Positions 32,255 to 40,428 of a stretch of 64,000 bases of DNA are shown here, in pieces. The DNA is from Micavibrio sp964400125 (GTDB taxonomy: Bacteria; Pseudomonadota; Alphaproteobacteria; Micavibrionales; Micavibrionaceae), in the NCBI GenBank assembly GCA_964400125.1, contig CAYNSR010000003.1, positions 1-64,000 on the forward strand, written 5' to 3'. The number at the start of each line of letters is the position of its first letter. The first letter of the stretch is position 1. The translations under genes and the position numbers were made by a program. The notes below the pieces were generated by a model. It worked only from the letters and a program-made list of their open reading frames with translations, was not told the origin of the DNA and did no database searches.

Positions 32255-33001
32255 CTAGTTTTTCTTCTGAGCTTCGCGGGTTTCGGCTACCGTTTTCCGC
32301 AAGGCCTCGATGCCGTAATGGCCGCGCAGCGCCTTGCCGCCAATAACGAACCCGGGCGTTCCGGTAATGCCGATTTCACGCGCCAGTTCCAGATTTTTCT
32401 CCAGCGCTGTGCGGATTTCGGTGCTGTCGGCATCTTTTTTCAAACGCTCGAAATCCAGCCCCGTATTTTTCGCCGCATTTTGCAGCAAAGCCTCGCCATT
32501 AGCACCGTTTTCCATCAGATACTGGTGAAAATCCCAGTATTTCCCCTGCTTGTGCGCCGCCAGCGCATAACGTGCCGCCGTGTGTGATGCTTCGCTCAGG
32601 ATCGGGATTTCCTTGAACACCACTTTCAGGTTTTTATCTTCATTGATCAGCGTTTGAAGGTCCTTGAAGGCGAGCTTGCAATAGCCGCAATTGTAATCGA
32701 AGAATTCGACCAGAACGACATCGCCTTTCGGGTTCCCGCCAATCGGGCTGGTGGGGTCGTTATACAACCGGTCGCTGCTGGAGGCTATTTTCTCATCAAA
32801 GGCCTTGGTCGATTCCTCTTCGGAACGCTGACGGAATTTGTCAACCGAGTCCATGATGACCTGCGGGTTGTTCATCATGTAATCGTGGACCAGCGTTTCA
32901 ATTTCTTTTTTCTGCTCGGCGCTGAACGTATTCTGCGCCTGTGCCGGGACGGCAAAAGCGAGCAGGGCCACAAGCGCGGTCGTTGTCAGGGCGTATTTCA
33001 T
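32255..33001 (-). CDS. DsbA-family thiol-disulfide oxidoreductase
   Basis: A 248-residue periplasmic protein with signal peptide MKYALTTTALVALLAFAVPA (cut after AQA). Residues 25-70 are a helical N-terminal extension rich in Lys/Glu, typical of the Com1/ScsC-like branch. The thioredoxin domain has VLVEFFDYNCGYCKLAFKDL with a CGYC active site and the cis-proline loop GITGTPGFVIGGKALRG. It probably oxidises or isomerises cysteines in exported proteins; the N-terminal extension may mediate oligomerisation. It is the second gene of the minus-strand run starting at the M48 peptidase, 35 bases downstream of it. Confidence 0.92.
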   Translation of the reverse strand: MKYALTTTALVALLAFAVPAQAQNTFSAEQKKEIETLVHDYMMNNPQVIMDSVDKFRQRSEEESTKAFDEKIASSSDRLYNDPTSPIGGNPKGDVVLVEFFDYNCGYCKLAFKDLQTLINEDKNLKVVFKEIPILSEASHTAARYALAAHKQGKYWDFHQYLMENGANGEALLQNAAKNTGLDFERLKKDADSTEIRTALEKNLELAREIGITGTPGFVIGGKALRGHYGIEALRKTVAETREAQKKN

Positions 33002-33036
33002 TTTGGTTTCTCCTTGGGTGAATGATTATCTGGCCT

Positions 33037-34446
33037 TCAGCCGCGATGATTACCACGGCGTTGTGAATCGGTTTTGTCCTTGTCCCCGTCTTTATCGGCA
33101 TGCTGGATGTAGGACAGAATGTCCTGAGCGCGAATCCATGCCCGGCCCCCCTCTTTTAGCTGACCGGACGCGGACTCCGCAAGCCGCCTTGCATCGGAAA
33201 AACGCCGTTGCAGCACAGCTTCCTCCGCCAGATGCAATTTCGCCTCGGCTTCCCGGCCCTGATAACCATAAGCCGTGGCCAGCAATCTGTGGACAAAAGA
33301 AGACCGGGGTTCGTCGCGCAGGACACGCGCCAGTTGTTTGACCGCATCGTCAACGTCTTCCCGACGGGCACCATTATGCGAACCTTCAAGCAAGACCTGC
33401 GCATAGAGAATGCGAATCAACGGCGCATCGGCGTTCAGCGCAATGGCACGACGCAAGGAGACCTTGGCCGGTTCAAGTTGGCCGAAATCCATCAGCATCT
33501 GACCTTTAAGCTCATGAAAATAGGGATTTTCCGGCTCTTCACGCAACAGATCATCCATCATCCCGAGCGCCTTTTCCACCCGGTGTTCGCGATAGGCGGC
33601 AATCGTGCGGGCATAACGGGCGGGCAGGGTCTGGTCACGGTCATCATACACCCAGCCGATTTTTTCCGGCGCAATAAACCCGTTCAGCTTGGCAAGCAGA
33701 CGCGCGTGCTGCCCGGCCCAACGTGCCTGCCCGTCTTTCCCGGCATAGGACGTGGTCACGACCCCCTTGCGGATCGCATCAATCCGGTCGCGGGTCAGCG
33801 GGTGGGTCCGGACATATTCCAGTTGCTGCGACACGGGGAGCAATTCCTGTGATTCAAGCTGCTCCATGAAGGTCAGCAGCCCCGCCGGGTCTTCCTGCGC
33901 GCCCTTGAAAAACTCCAGCGCGGCCTGATCGGCGCTGGATTCCTGCACCCGGCTGAAGGTCAGAAAACCAGTCTGGGCGCGCGCCTGACCGCCCATGGAA
34001 ATGGCCGATGCCGCATTGCCATCCCCCGTCAGGATCGCCGCGCCAATGCCCAGCACCATGCCTAAAATCGCCTCATAGGATGCGTTTTCCAGCGCTTCCC
34101 GCGTCCGTATCAAATGCCCGCCACGAATATGACCCAGCTCATGGGCAATCACACCCAGCAGTTCGCCGGGGGTGCGGGTCTTTTCAATCAGCCCTGTATA
34201 CAGGAAGATATTGGCCCCACCCGCGACAAAAGCATTAACCTGATCGTCCTGCACGATGATGAAATTGACCGCATTCGGGCCCATCCCCGCCGCCGCCAGA
34301 AGCGGAGCGCTCCATTCTTTCAAAATGACTTCGATTTCGGTGTCGCGAATGACGGTCGGAGATTTTTTTGCTTGCGCCGGGGCCGCGATAAAGACGGAAA
34401 ATACAAAAACCGCCGCAAACAGAACCGGGAAAAAGCGTCTGATCAT
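33037..34446 (-). CDS. Periplasmic M48 metalloprotease with TPR repeats (BepA-like)
   Basis: A 469-residue secreted protein. Signal peptide MIRRFFPVLFAAVFVFSVFI ends near AQA. The M48 domain has the zinc motif HELGH (VIAHELGHIRGGH, about residue 115) and the third ligand in SRVQESSADQAALEFF. The C-terminal half from about 300 holds TPR-like helical repeats (LGMMDDLLREEPENPYFHEL, YGYQGREAEAKLHLAEEAVL). This architecture matches BepA/YfgC, which degrades stalled outer-membrane proteins at the BAM complex. ATG 34446 is chosen for the signal peptide. It heads the run with DsbA, consistent with a periplasmic quality-control role. Confidence 0.92.
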   Translation of the reverse strand: MIRRFFPVLFAAVFVFSVFIAAPAQAKKSPTVIRDTEIEVILKEWSAPLLAAAGMGPNAVNFIIVQDDQVNAFVAGGANIFLYTGLIEKTRTPGELLGVIAHELGHIRGGHLIRTREALENASYEAILGMVLGIGAAILTGDGNAASAISMGGQARAQTGFLTFSRVQESSADQAALEFFKGAQEDPAGLLTFMEQLESQELLPVSQQLEYVRTHPLTRDRIDAIRKGVVTTSYAGKDGQARWAGQHARLLAKLNGFIAPEKIGWVYDDRDQTLPARYARTIAAYREHRVEKALGMMDDLLREEPENPYFHELKGQMLMDFGQLEPAKVSLRRAIALNADAPLIRILYAQVLLEGSHNGARREDVDDAVKQLARVLRDEPRSSFVHRLLATAYGYQGREAEAKLHLAEEAVLQRRFSDARRLAESASGQLKEGGRAWIRAQDILSYIQHADKDGDKDKTDSQRRGNHRG

Positions 34447-34515
34447 AATCGTGGAGCCTATCCCGAAACTGTGGTTGAATAATGACACGATGAAAACACC
34501 TTTGAAGAACCTAGT

Positions 34516-34863
34516 ATGCACCCCCTGATTTATCAATGGATCGACCTTCTCTGGTTGCCGGTCGGACTGCTGGCGGCGCATCGCGGCCAGCGGATCAGCA
34601 CTGCCGTCTTTATCCTGACCTGCATCCTGACCCTGCGGACCCAACTCGAAATTATGGGAGAAATCGGCCATCCGGAGGGGTTTTTAGGATTATGGAACCT
34701 TGGGCTATATGAACGCGGCCTGATTATTTACGGCCTGCTGATAACGCTCTTCCTGATTCTGGTACATTTCTCGCCGCGGACCCGGGGGGCGGTTTTCCTC
34801 GTGGCGATGATTTCCCTCTATATTCTTGGCTTTTGTGTTTCCATGCTGGCCATGGTGCTGTAA
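34516..34863 (+). CDS. Small integral membrane protein
   Basis: A 115-residue hydrophobic protein with about four membrane segments: WIDLLWLPVGLLAAH, ISTAVFILTCILTL, LIIYGLLITLFLILVHF, and GAVFLVAMISLYILGFCVSM. No functional motif is seen. It begins close to the divergent M48 gene and ends 13 bases before rlmE, so probably shares the rlmE transcript. A conserved alphaproteobacterial membrane protein of unknown role is the best description. Confidence 0.75.
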   Translation: MHPLIYQWIDLLWLPVGLLAAHRGQRISTAVFILTCILTLRTQLEIMGEIGHPEGFLGLWNLGLYERGLIIYGLLITLFLILVHFSPRTRGAVFLVAMISLYILGFCVSMLAMVL

Positions 34864-34876
34864 GACACAGTGCATC

Positions 34877-35566
34877 ATGGCAGACGATCATAAACCCATC
34901 CCCCCGCGGGGCCGCCAGAAAACGGTCCATGTGAAAAAGAAGAAAAAGGTTACGTCTTCTTCGCGCCGCTGGCTGGAACGGCAACTCAACGACCCTTATG
35001 TGGCCGAAGCGCAACGTCAGGGATACCGCTCCCGCGCTGCCTTCAAAATCATCGAAATCGACCAGCAAATGCATCTCATCAAACCCGGCATGCTGGTGGT
35101 CGATCTCGGGGCCGCGCCCGGCGGCTGGTCGCAGATTGCTGCGCAGAAAAAAGCCCATGTCGTCGCCCTCGATATTCTCCCCATGGAACCGCTGGCCGAT
35201 GTCACCTTCCTGCAAATGGATTTCACCCATGATGGCGCCCCCGAAGCTCTGATCGCTGCCATGGGCGGCCATGCCGCCGATATCGTGCTTTCCGACATGG
35301 CACCAAACACCATGGGCCACCGCCAGACCGACCATATCCGCATCATGAACCTGATCGAACTGGCCTATGATTTTGCCCTGCAGGTATTGAAACCTGGCGG
35401 CACTTTCGTCGCCAAGGTCTTTCAGGGCGGCACACAAGGCGCATTATTGCAGCAAATGAAAAAAGACTTCACCACCGTCAAGCACATCAAACCGCCCTCC
35501 AGCCGCAAGGAAAGCGCCGAGCAATATGTCGTGGCCAAGGGGTTCCGCAAAAAAGATCAGAAATAA
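34877..35566 (+). CDS. rlmE: 23S rRNA (uridine-2552 2'-O)-methyltransferase
   Basis: A 229-residue RrmJ/FtsJ-type enzyme that methylates U2552 in the ribosomal A-loop. SAM-binding motif I is VVDLGAAPGGWSQ. The K-D-K-E tetrad is visible in RSRAAFKIIEID, IVLSDMAPNTMGH, GTFVAKVFQGG and SRKESAEQYVVAKGF. Residues 1-30 are a basic extension (VHVKKKKKVTSSSRRW). ATG 34877 is chosen to start just after the membrane-protein stop. Confidence 0.95.
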   Translation: MADDHKPIPPRGRQKTVHVKKKKKVTSSSRRWLERQLNDPYVAEAQRQGYRSRAAFKIIEIDQQMHLIKPGMLVVDLGAAPGGWSQIAAQKKAHVVALDILPMEPLADVTFLQMDFTHDGAPEALIAAMGGHAADIVLSDMAPNTMGHRQTDHIRIMNLIELAYDFALQVLKPGGTFVAKVFQGGTQGALLQQMKKDFTTVKHIKPPSSRKESAEQYVVAKGFRKKDQK

Positions 35567-35585
35567 AAAAACAGCCCTGCCGTTT

Positions 35586-35609
35586 CGTTCTGGTGACAGA
35601 ATGATTTTT
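35586..35609 (+). terminator. Possible terminator of rlmE
   Basis: CGTTCTG pairs with CAGAATG (one G-T pair) across a GTGA loop, followed by ATTTTTG. The stem is short but correctly placed 20 bases after the stop. Confidence 0.45.
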
Positions 35610-35643
35610 GTAGGACACACATAGTGCAAAAAGTCTTTTTTGC

Positions 35644-35705
35644 TGTCATTCCGAGCGTAGCCGAGGGATCTGCGATGAGGCGAGCTATAAAAGGATCCCT
35701 CGGCT
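35644..35705. repeat. Intergenic palindromic repeat beginning TGTCATTCCG
   Basis: TGTCATTCCGAGCGTAGCC (35644-35662) leads into a perfect 12-bp inverted repeat, AGCCGAGGGATC (35659-35670) and GATCCCTCGGCT (35694-35705). There is no T-run. The opening matches the element at 46215 (TGTCATTCCG), though the two bodies differ. Repeats with this start are scattered in many bacterial genomes and are thought to be REP- or MITE-like. Copy number cannot be known from this window. Confidence 0.65.
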
Positions 35706-35710
35706 AAACC

Positions 35711-35740
35711 TTGACTCTTTTATGGGAATCGTGCGGAATC
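35711..35740 (+). promoter_or_regulatory. GANTC cluster upstream of the Cys-rich protein gene
   Basis: Three GANTC sites lie within 28 bp (35713-35717, 35726-35730, 35736-35740), about 25-50 bases before the start at 35764. The first is inside TTGACT, a good -35; no convincing -10 follows at 17 bp. GcrA in Caulobacter acts at methylated GANTC between -10 and -35. Cell-cycle control is possible but unproven. Confidence 0.4.
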
Positions 35741-35763
35741 GGCTTATTCAGAAAGGAGCTGTC

Positions 35764-36279
35764 ATGGCCGATCCCGTAACGATTTTCCAGGGCGCGATTG
35801 CTGCACTTAAGAGCGCCGCCGATCTTGCTCAGGGTATGAGCAAGATTACCACGACTGCTGAAGTCCAAGCCAAAGCCGTCGAGCTTCAGCAAATAATTTT
35901 GTCTGCCCAAAGTGGAGCTCTTGAGGCGCAGGGGGCGCAATTTGCGCTCTTGCAACGAATACGCAGTCTTGAAGAAAAACTCACTCAAGTAAAAGCATGG
36001 GAAACTGAGAAGCAAAAATACCAGTTGTATAAATTTGAATCTGGAACATTTGCTTATGTTTTGAAAGAAGATGCAGGCGCTGCCGAACCCTCACATTACA
36101 TTTGCGCTAGCTGCTATGAAAATCAGAGAAAATCTATCTTGCAATCCGGGCGCAATGGGCCTGCCCGCACTCTGGATTGTCATTGCTGTACCTCTCAAAT
36201 TGTACTAAGCGGTAGGCCTGATAGCCCCACGATCCCCGTAGCAGCTAGTAGAAAACTTAACCGTTTGCGGGGAACCTGA
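35764..36279 (+). CDS. Hypothetical coiled-coil protein with C-terminal Cys cluster
   Basis: A 171-residue protein. Residues 1-95 are helical (IAALKSAADLAQGMSKITTT, LLQRIRSLEEKLTQVKAWET) and probably coiled coil. The C-terminal part has paired cysteines (HYICASCYENQRKSILQ and LDCHCCTSQ) that could bind zinc as a ribbon. I recall similar proteins as hypothetical genes in proteobacterial genomes and prophages, without known function. AAAGGAG sits well before ATG 35764. It is AT-richer than rlmE and guaB on either side and lies next to a repeat element, consistent with acquisition. Confidence 0.72.
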   Translation: MADPVTIFQGAIAALKSAADLAQGMSKITTTAEVQAKAVELQQIILSAQSGALEAQGAQFALLQRIRSLEEKLTQVKAWETEKQKYQLYKFESGTFAYVLKEDAGAAEPSHYICASCYENQRKSILQSGRNGPARTLDCHCCTSQIVLSGRPDSPTIPVAASRKLNRLRGT

Positions 36280-36596
36280 ACGCCTGCCTTTCTAATAGAT
36301 TCTGTCATTTTCTGATTCATTCAGTCAAGCCTAACATTAGGAACTTTTTCTTATTTGGATTGACCTCGCCGCATCGCTTATGCTGTACTAACCCCATAAT
36401 GGGAGGGGCGCATCTGCACTTATCCCATTTTTTTATTTCAAAAAGGCAGAAAGGGAGAATATTCAAAAAAAGCAACGAACGAACTAAAGGAGCGATAATC
36501 GTCCTGCGAAAACAGATGCTTACGCGATACCAAATCTCTCCCTTGCGAAGTTTCCCGCCTTGCGTATAGTGCTTATGAACAAAGGAGCAATCACCC
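36280..36596. other. 317-bp gap with guaB promoter
   Basis: No gene is supported here. GANTC sites occur at 36298-36302 and 36314-36318. The central part (36320-36500) is AT-rich and shows no hairpin or frame I can name. The guaB promoter (TTGCGA at 36543-36548, TATAGT at 36565-36570, 16-bp spacer) lies at the right end. Confidence 0.5.
36543..36570 (+). promoter_or_regulatory. guaB promoter
   Basis: TTGCGA (36543-36548) and TATAGT (36565-36570), 16-bp spacing, about 27 bases upstream of guaB ATG 36597 and its AAAGGAG ribosome site. No PurR-like operator was recognised. Confidence 0.6.
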
Positions 36597-38090
36597 ATGT
36601 TCGCGCGCAAAGCCCCCCGTTCCGCCGCCGCAATCCCCGAGGCATTGACCTTTGACGATGTGCTGCTTCTGCCCGGTGCTTCGGACATTCATCCCGCCGA
36701 TGCAAATACGCGGACCCGGCTGACCCGCTCCGTTTCCCTGAATATTCCACTCCTGTCTGCGGCAATGGATACGGTGACCGAATCCGACATGGCGATCGCC
36801 ATGGCGCAGGTCGGCGGCCTTGGCGTGATTCACCGCAATATGGGTGTCGACATACAGGCGGATCAGGTCCGCCGGGTCAAACGCTTCGAATCCGGCATGG
36901 TGATGAACCCGGTGACGATCCTGCCCGATGCAACGCTGGCGCAGGCCTTTGCGCTGATGCGGGACCACCGCATCTCCGGCATTCCGGTGACGGAAAGCAA
37001 CGGGAAACTGGTCGGTATCCTGACCAACCGCGATGTGCGCTTCGCCGAAGACGGCAACCAGCCCGTGCGCGAATTGATGACGCATGAAAATCTCATCACC
37101 GTACAGGCCGGGATCAGCAAGAACGACGCCAAAAAATTGCTGCATAAATACCGCATCGAAAAACTTCTTGTCGTCGATGACACGGGACGCTGCACCGGGT
37201 TGATGACGGTTAAGGATATCGAAAAATCGGAACTGAACCCGACCGCAAGCAAGGACTCCTCGGGCCGCCTGCTCGTCGGCGCGGCCATCGGGACGGGGCG
37301 GACCGGGATTGAGCGCGCCGAAGCCATGGCGGAAGCCGGGCTGGATGTTCTGGTCATCGACACCGCCCACGGCCATTCCGCCAATGTCATCGACACCGTG
37401 CGCCAGATCCGCGCCCTGAAGCTGGGTAATTTGCAGATTATTGCCGGAAACATCGCCACCGGAGCCGCCGCGCTGGCCCTGATCGACGCCGGGGTCGATG
37501 CCGTCAAGGTAGGCATCGGGCCGGGATCAATTTGCACCACCCGCGTCGTCGCCGGAGTCGGCGTCCCGCAATTAAGCGCGATTATGAACGTGGCCGAAGC
37601 CTGCGAGAAATCCGGCACTTGCGTTATCGCCGATGGCGGAATCAAATATTCCGGCGATCTGGCCAAGGCCATTGCCGCAGGGGCCGATTGCGCCATGATC
37701 GGCGGCCTCCTCGCCGGGACGGATGAATCGCCCGGCGATGTGATTTTGTATCAGGGTCGGTCCTATAAATCCTATCGCGGCATGGGCTCGGTCGGGGCGA
37801 TGGTCCGCGGATCGGCAGATCGTTATTTCCAAGGCACCGTCACGCAGGCGCAAAAACTGGTGCCGGAAGGCATCGAGGGCCGTGTGCCGTATAAGGGGGC
37901 TGTCGGCAATGTCCTCCATCAACTGGTCGGTGGCTTGCGCGCATCCATGGGTTATACCGGATGCCCCACCATCGCCGATTTAAAAACCCGCGCCGAATTC
38001 GTGCGCATGACCGGTGCCGGATACCGGGAAAGCCATGTCCATGACGTCACCATCACGCAGGAAGCGCCGAATTATCGTACTGGCGACTGA
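36597..38090 (+). CDS. guaB: Inosine-5'-monophosphate dehydrogenase
   Basis: A 497-residue NAD-dependent enzyme that makes XMP from IMP, the committed step to GMP. LTFDDVLLLPGASDIHPADA opens the TIM-barrel. Two CBS domains occupy about residues 100-215. The catalytic Cys loop is VGIGPGSICTTRVVAGVGVP, and the flap region carries YRGMGSVGAM. All are canonical. guaA, the next enzyme of the pathway, lies about 6 kb downstream in the same orientation. Confidence 0.97.
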   Translation: MFARKAPRSAAAIPEALTFDDVLLLPGASDIHPADANTRTRLTRSVSLNIPLLSAAMDTVTESDMAIAMAQVGGLGVIHRNMGVDIQADQVRRVKRFESGMVMNPVTILPDATLAQAFALMRDHRISGIPVTESNGKLVGILTNRDVRFAEDGNQPVRELMTHENLITVQAGISKNDAKKLLHKYRIEKLLVVDDTGRCTGLMTVKDIEKSELNPTASKDSSGRLLVGAAIGTGRTGIERAEAMAEAGLDVLVIDTAHGHSANVIDTVRQIRALKLGNLQIIAGNIATGAAALALIDAGVDAVKVGIGPGSICTTRVVAGVGVPQLSAIMNVAEACEKSGTCVIADGGIKYSGDLAKAIAAGADCAMIGGLLAGTDESPGDVILYQGRSYKSYRGMGSVGAMVRGSADRYFQGTVTQAQKLVPEGIEGRVPYKGAVGNVLHQLVGGLRASMGYTGCPTIADLKTRAEFVRMTGAGYRESHVHDVTITQEAPNYRTGD

Positions 38091-38135
38091 CCGACGCACC
38101 CGCCAATTACCTGATGAAAAGAAAACACGCCCCCC

Positions 38136-38684
38136 ATGAAGCTGCGCCCCGCCACGCCCGATGATGCCGCTGCTCTCGCCCGGATTCATATCGCGGGATG
38201 GCGGGCATCCTATGGCGGGCTGGTCGATGCGCATTTTCTGGATTCGCTTGATGAGGCGGAATGGACGGCAAATTGGCAAAAATGGCTGGGTTCCGGGGAT
38301 ACCACCGTCATTATCGCCCATGCGGATGATGGCGATCCGGCCGGGTTTATCAGTTTCGGCAAGCTGAAAACGGCGCCCCCGGGCATGTCCCCGGTGCGCC
38401 CGCTTTATGCGGCGGAAATCTATGCAATCTATATCCTTCCCACCTATTGGGGCCAAAAACTGGGACGCCGCCTGATGGACCGGGCCGCCCGCGCCCTGAA
38501 AGACCGCAAGCAAAAATCCCTTTGCCTGTGGGTGGTAGAAAAAAATACCCGTGCGGTTGCTTTCTACAAGGCGCTGGGGGGGCAAAAATGCGGCAGCAAG
38601 CGGGTGGAAATCGGCGGACGCGGCCTTTCGGAAATTGCCTTTGGCTGGCGTGATACCACGCCGTTGCTGCTGGATGACGTTTAA
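38136..38684 (+). CDS. GNAT-family N-acetyltransferase
   Basis: A 182-residue acetyltransferase. LRPATPDDAAALARIHIAGW and WRASYGGLVDAHFLDSL resemble the YhbS/RimI-like branch. Motif A is EIYAIYILPTYWGQKLGRRL with the acetyl-CoA loop GQKLGR, and motif B is VVEKNTRAVAFYKALGG. The acceptor substrate is unknown. It follows guaB by 45 bases and may be read from the guaB promoter; no ribosome site is obvious. Confidence 0.88.
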   Translation: MKLRPATPDDAAALARIHIAGWRASYGGLVDAHFLDSLDEAEWTANWQKWLGSGDTTVIIAHADDGDPAGFISFGKLKTAPPGMSPVRPLYAAEIYAIYILPTYWGQKLGRRLMDRAARALKDRKQKSLCLWVVEKNTRAVAFYKALGGQKCGSKRVEIGGRGLSEIAFGWRDTTPLLLDDV

Positions 38685-38857
38685 AGGGACTGGGACGGAA
38701 CGAAATTCTAACCCCTTGTGCATAAACCCTGAATTCGACACCACCCGGTCATTTTTTAGACACGAAGTCACCCTATCGTGGCTCTATGGTCTACAATTCA
38801 CATAAGAATTGGCCCTAAAAAACCGACAAACCCGCTTATCAATGGAGCACGAAAAGA

Positions 38858-39226
38858 ATGAAAAAACTGATTCCGGCAACTCTGGCTGTCGCAGCCTTCC
38901 TTGCCCTGACCCCTGCTTTTGCTGAAGATGCCGCCCCGGCTGCCGTGGCGGTTGAGGCCGAAGTTGCTGCAACCACCGAAGCCGAGGCAACTGCCCCGGT
39001 CGTCACCGAATACACACTGAAAGACGGCACCACGAAAGTCGCCGTTGAAGGCGATCATGTCTTTGTCGTTGATGCCGAAGGCGTGAAGACCGCCGCACCG
39101 GATGGCGACCATGAAACATCCACCGAAGGCGTAACCTTGAAAGTCAAGGACGGCATGCTGGTGAAAGAAGACGCTGCAGCAGAGGCTCCGGCAGCAGACG
39201 TTCCCGCAGAAGCACCGGCTGAGTAA
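38858..39226 (+). CDS. Small secreted Ala/Glu-rich protein
   Basis: A 122-residue exported protein. Signal peptide MKKLIPATLAVAAFLALTPA is cut after AFA. The mature part is acidic, Ala/Glu/Val-rich and low in complexity (AAPAAVAVEAEVAATTEAEA), with a more ordered centre (EYTLKDGTTKVAVEGDHVFV). No cysteines or motifs are seen. GGAG lies upstream of the ATG and a strong terminator follows, so it is a stand-alone gene. A periplasmic or surface protein of unknown role. Confidence 0.8.
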   Translation: MKKLIPATLAVAAFLALTPAFAEDAAPAAVAVEAEVAATTEAEATAPVVTEYTLKDGTTKVAVEGDHVFVVDAEGVKTAAPDGDHETSTEGVTLKVKDGMLVKEDAAAEAPAADVPAEAPAE

Positions 39227-39285
39227 TCAGCTCCCGCGAAAAAGGGCCGGACAAGCCCCCGCTTTTCCGGCCTAACCTGAAATTC

Positions 39286-39321
39286 CCCCTGCGACACCCA
39301 CCCGGTCGCAGGGGTTTTTCT
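39286..39321 (+). terminator. Terminator of the small secreted protein gene
   Basis: CCCCTGCGAC pairs perfectly with GTCGCAGGGG (39305-39314), followed by TTTTTC. A second hairpin, GGCCGGA/TCCGGCC (39245-39272), lies between the stop and this terminator. Confidence 0.88.
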
Positions 39322-40272
39322 TTACATGCGGAACGGGATAAAATAGCGCAAGCGTGCGGCAAACGCCTGATCTGATCTCACATCTTCTTCCGGTCCAGCA
39401 TCTTCCTGCGATTCCTCGCCGCCCAGAGTATTGCCAATAATATCTTGCAGCGAGGTATATTGTACCGGACCGTCAACCAGTTGCGGAATGATGCCACGCA
39501 TATCGCCGATACCATCAATCAGACCCTGCTTCATCGCCTTTGATGCCAGCCAAGATTCGCCAGTCATCAGTTTTTTATCCGGCGCATTCAACCTGTCGCC
39601 ACGCGAATCCGTAACGGCCTGAAAAAAAATCTCGTGCAACTCCCTCATCTTTTCCTTTACAAGACGCAATTCCGATTTTTTTAAAGACGCATACGGATCA
39701 AGCATAACCTTGCGATGGCCAGAGGTTATCAGACGCCGTTCGATTCCTGATTTTTTCAGTTTCTTCGGATAGCCAAAACCGTCATCGCTCCGGATAACGC
39801 CAATCGATCCAATATCCGACACCGGCAGGGCATAAATTTTATCGGCAGCACAAGACAGCCAATATGCGGCTGAAGCTGCGGTTCCACGAATAAAGGCATA
39901 AACAGGGATGTTGCTTTTCTGCTTCTGGCGCAAAATTTCCTGCGACACCAGATAGGCTTCCGCCGGGGAACCTCCGCCGGAATCGATATCCAGAACCACC
40001 GCCCGCACACCCTCGATCGCAAATGCTATGGCAATCGCATCAAGATGGGTATCGATGCTGATAATCGATACACCATTTTTTGCCGCATACGGTGGAACAA
40101 CCGGGCCATGCATGGGAATAACGGCAACGATAGACGGCGAAGGCGGCTCCTCTACCGGAACATCTTCCGGCTTCACCCGGGGTTTTGTGGGGGATTTTTT
40201 CCGCGCCGTGGCCGCCGGAAACTCTTCTTCGGCCAATGCCCGAACGGCATGGCCCATGGATGAACCAGACAT
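39322..40272 (-). CDS. S49 signal-peptide peptidase (SppA/SohB-like)
   Basis: A 316-residue peptidase of the ClpP-like S49 family. VVLDIDSGGGSPAEAYLVSQ is the oxyanion region. The Ser nucleophile lies in RGTAASAAYWLSCAADKIYA (AASAAY in place of the usual AASGGY). The general-base Lys is in TSGHRKVMLDPYASLKKSEL. The length corresponds to the short SppA form that oligomerises. Residues 1-45 are a polar Lys/Pro extension without a clear membrane anchor, so location is uncertain. A GGGAG ribosome site precedes ATG 40272. It probably degrades cleaved signal peptides or small membrane fragments. Confidence 0.88.
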   Translation of the reverse strand: MSGSSMGHAVRALAEEEFPAATARKKSPTKPRVKPEDVPVEEPPSPSIVAVIPMHGPVVPPYAAKNGVSIISIDTHLDAIAIAFAIEGVRAVVLDIDSGGGSPAEAYLVSQEILRQKQKSNIPVYAFIRGTAASAAYWLSCAADKIYALPVSDIGSIGVIRSDDGFGYPKKLKKSGIERRLITSGHRKVMLDPYASLKKSELRLVKEKMRELHEIFFQAVTDSRGDRLNAPDKKLMTGESWLASKAMKQGLIDGIGDMRGIIPQLVDGPVQYTSLQDIIGNTLGGEESQEDAGPEEDVRSDQAFAARLRYFIPFRM

Positions 40273-40428
40273 AGCGATATTCTCCCTGTTTTTTCGTATT
40301 GTTTTTGATTAAGGGCATCAAACCATATCCCCGGGCACGGTGTCAAATGCCGCACCGCAACACTTTCTGCCCTATAGCACACCGTAATCCTTGCCTTTGC
40401 CGGGCTCGAAGGGTTACAAGTCCTGACC

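Noticed and set aside
8981..35717. GANTC overlapping a -35 (TTGANTC) at rpmI, gcrA and the Cys-rich orphan as a shared promoter class
   Set aside because: TTGANTC is expected about this often in the intergenic DNA present, so the recurrence alone is not significant; only the dense clusters are kept.
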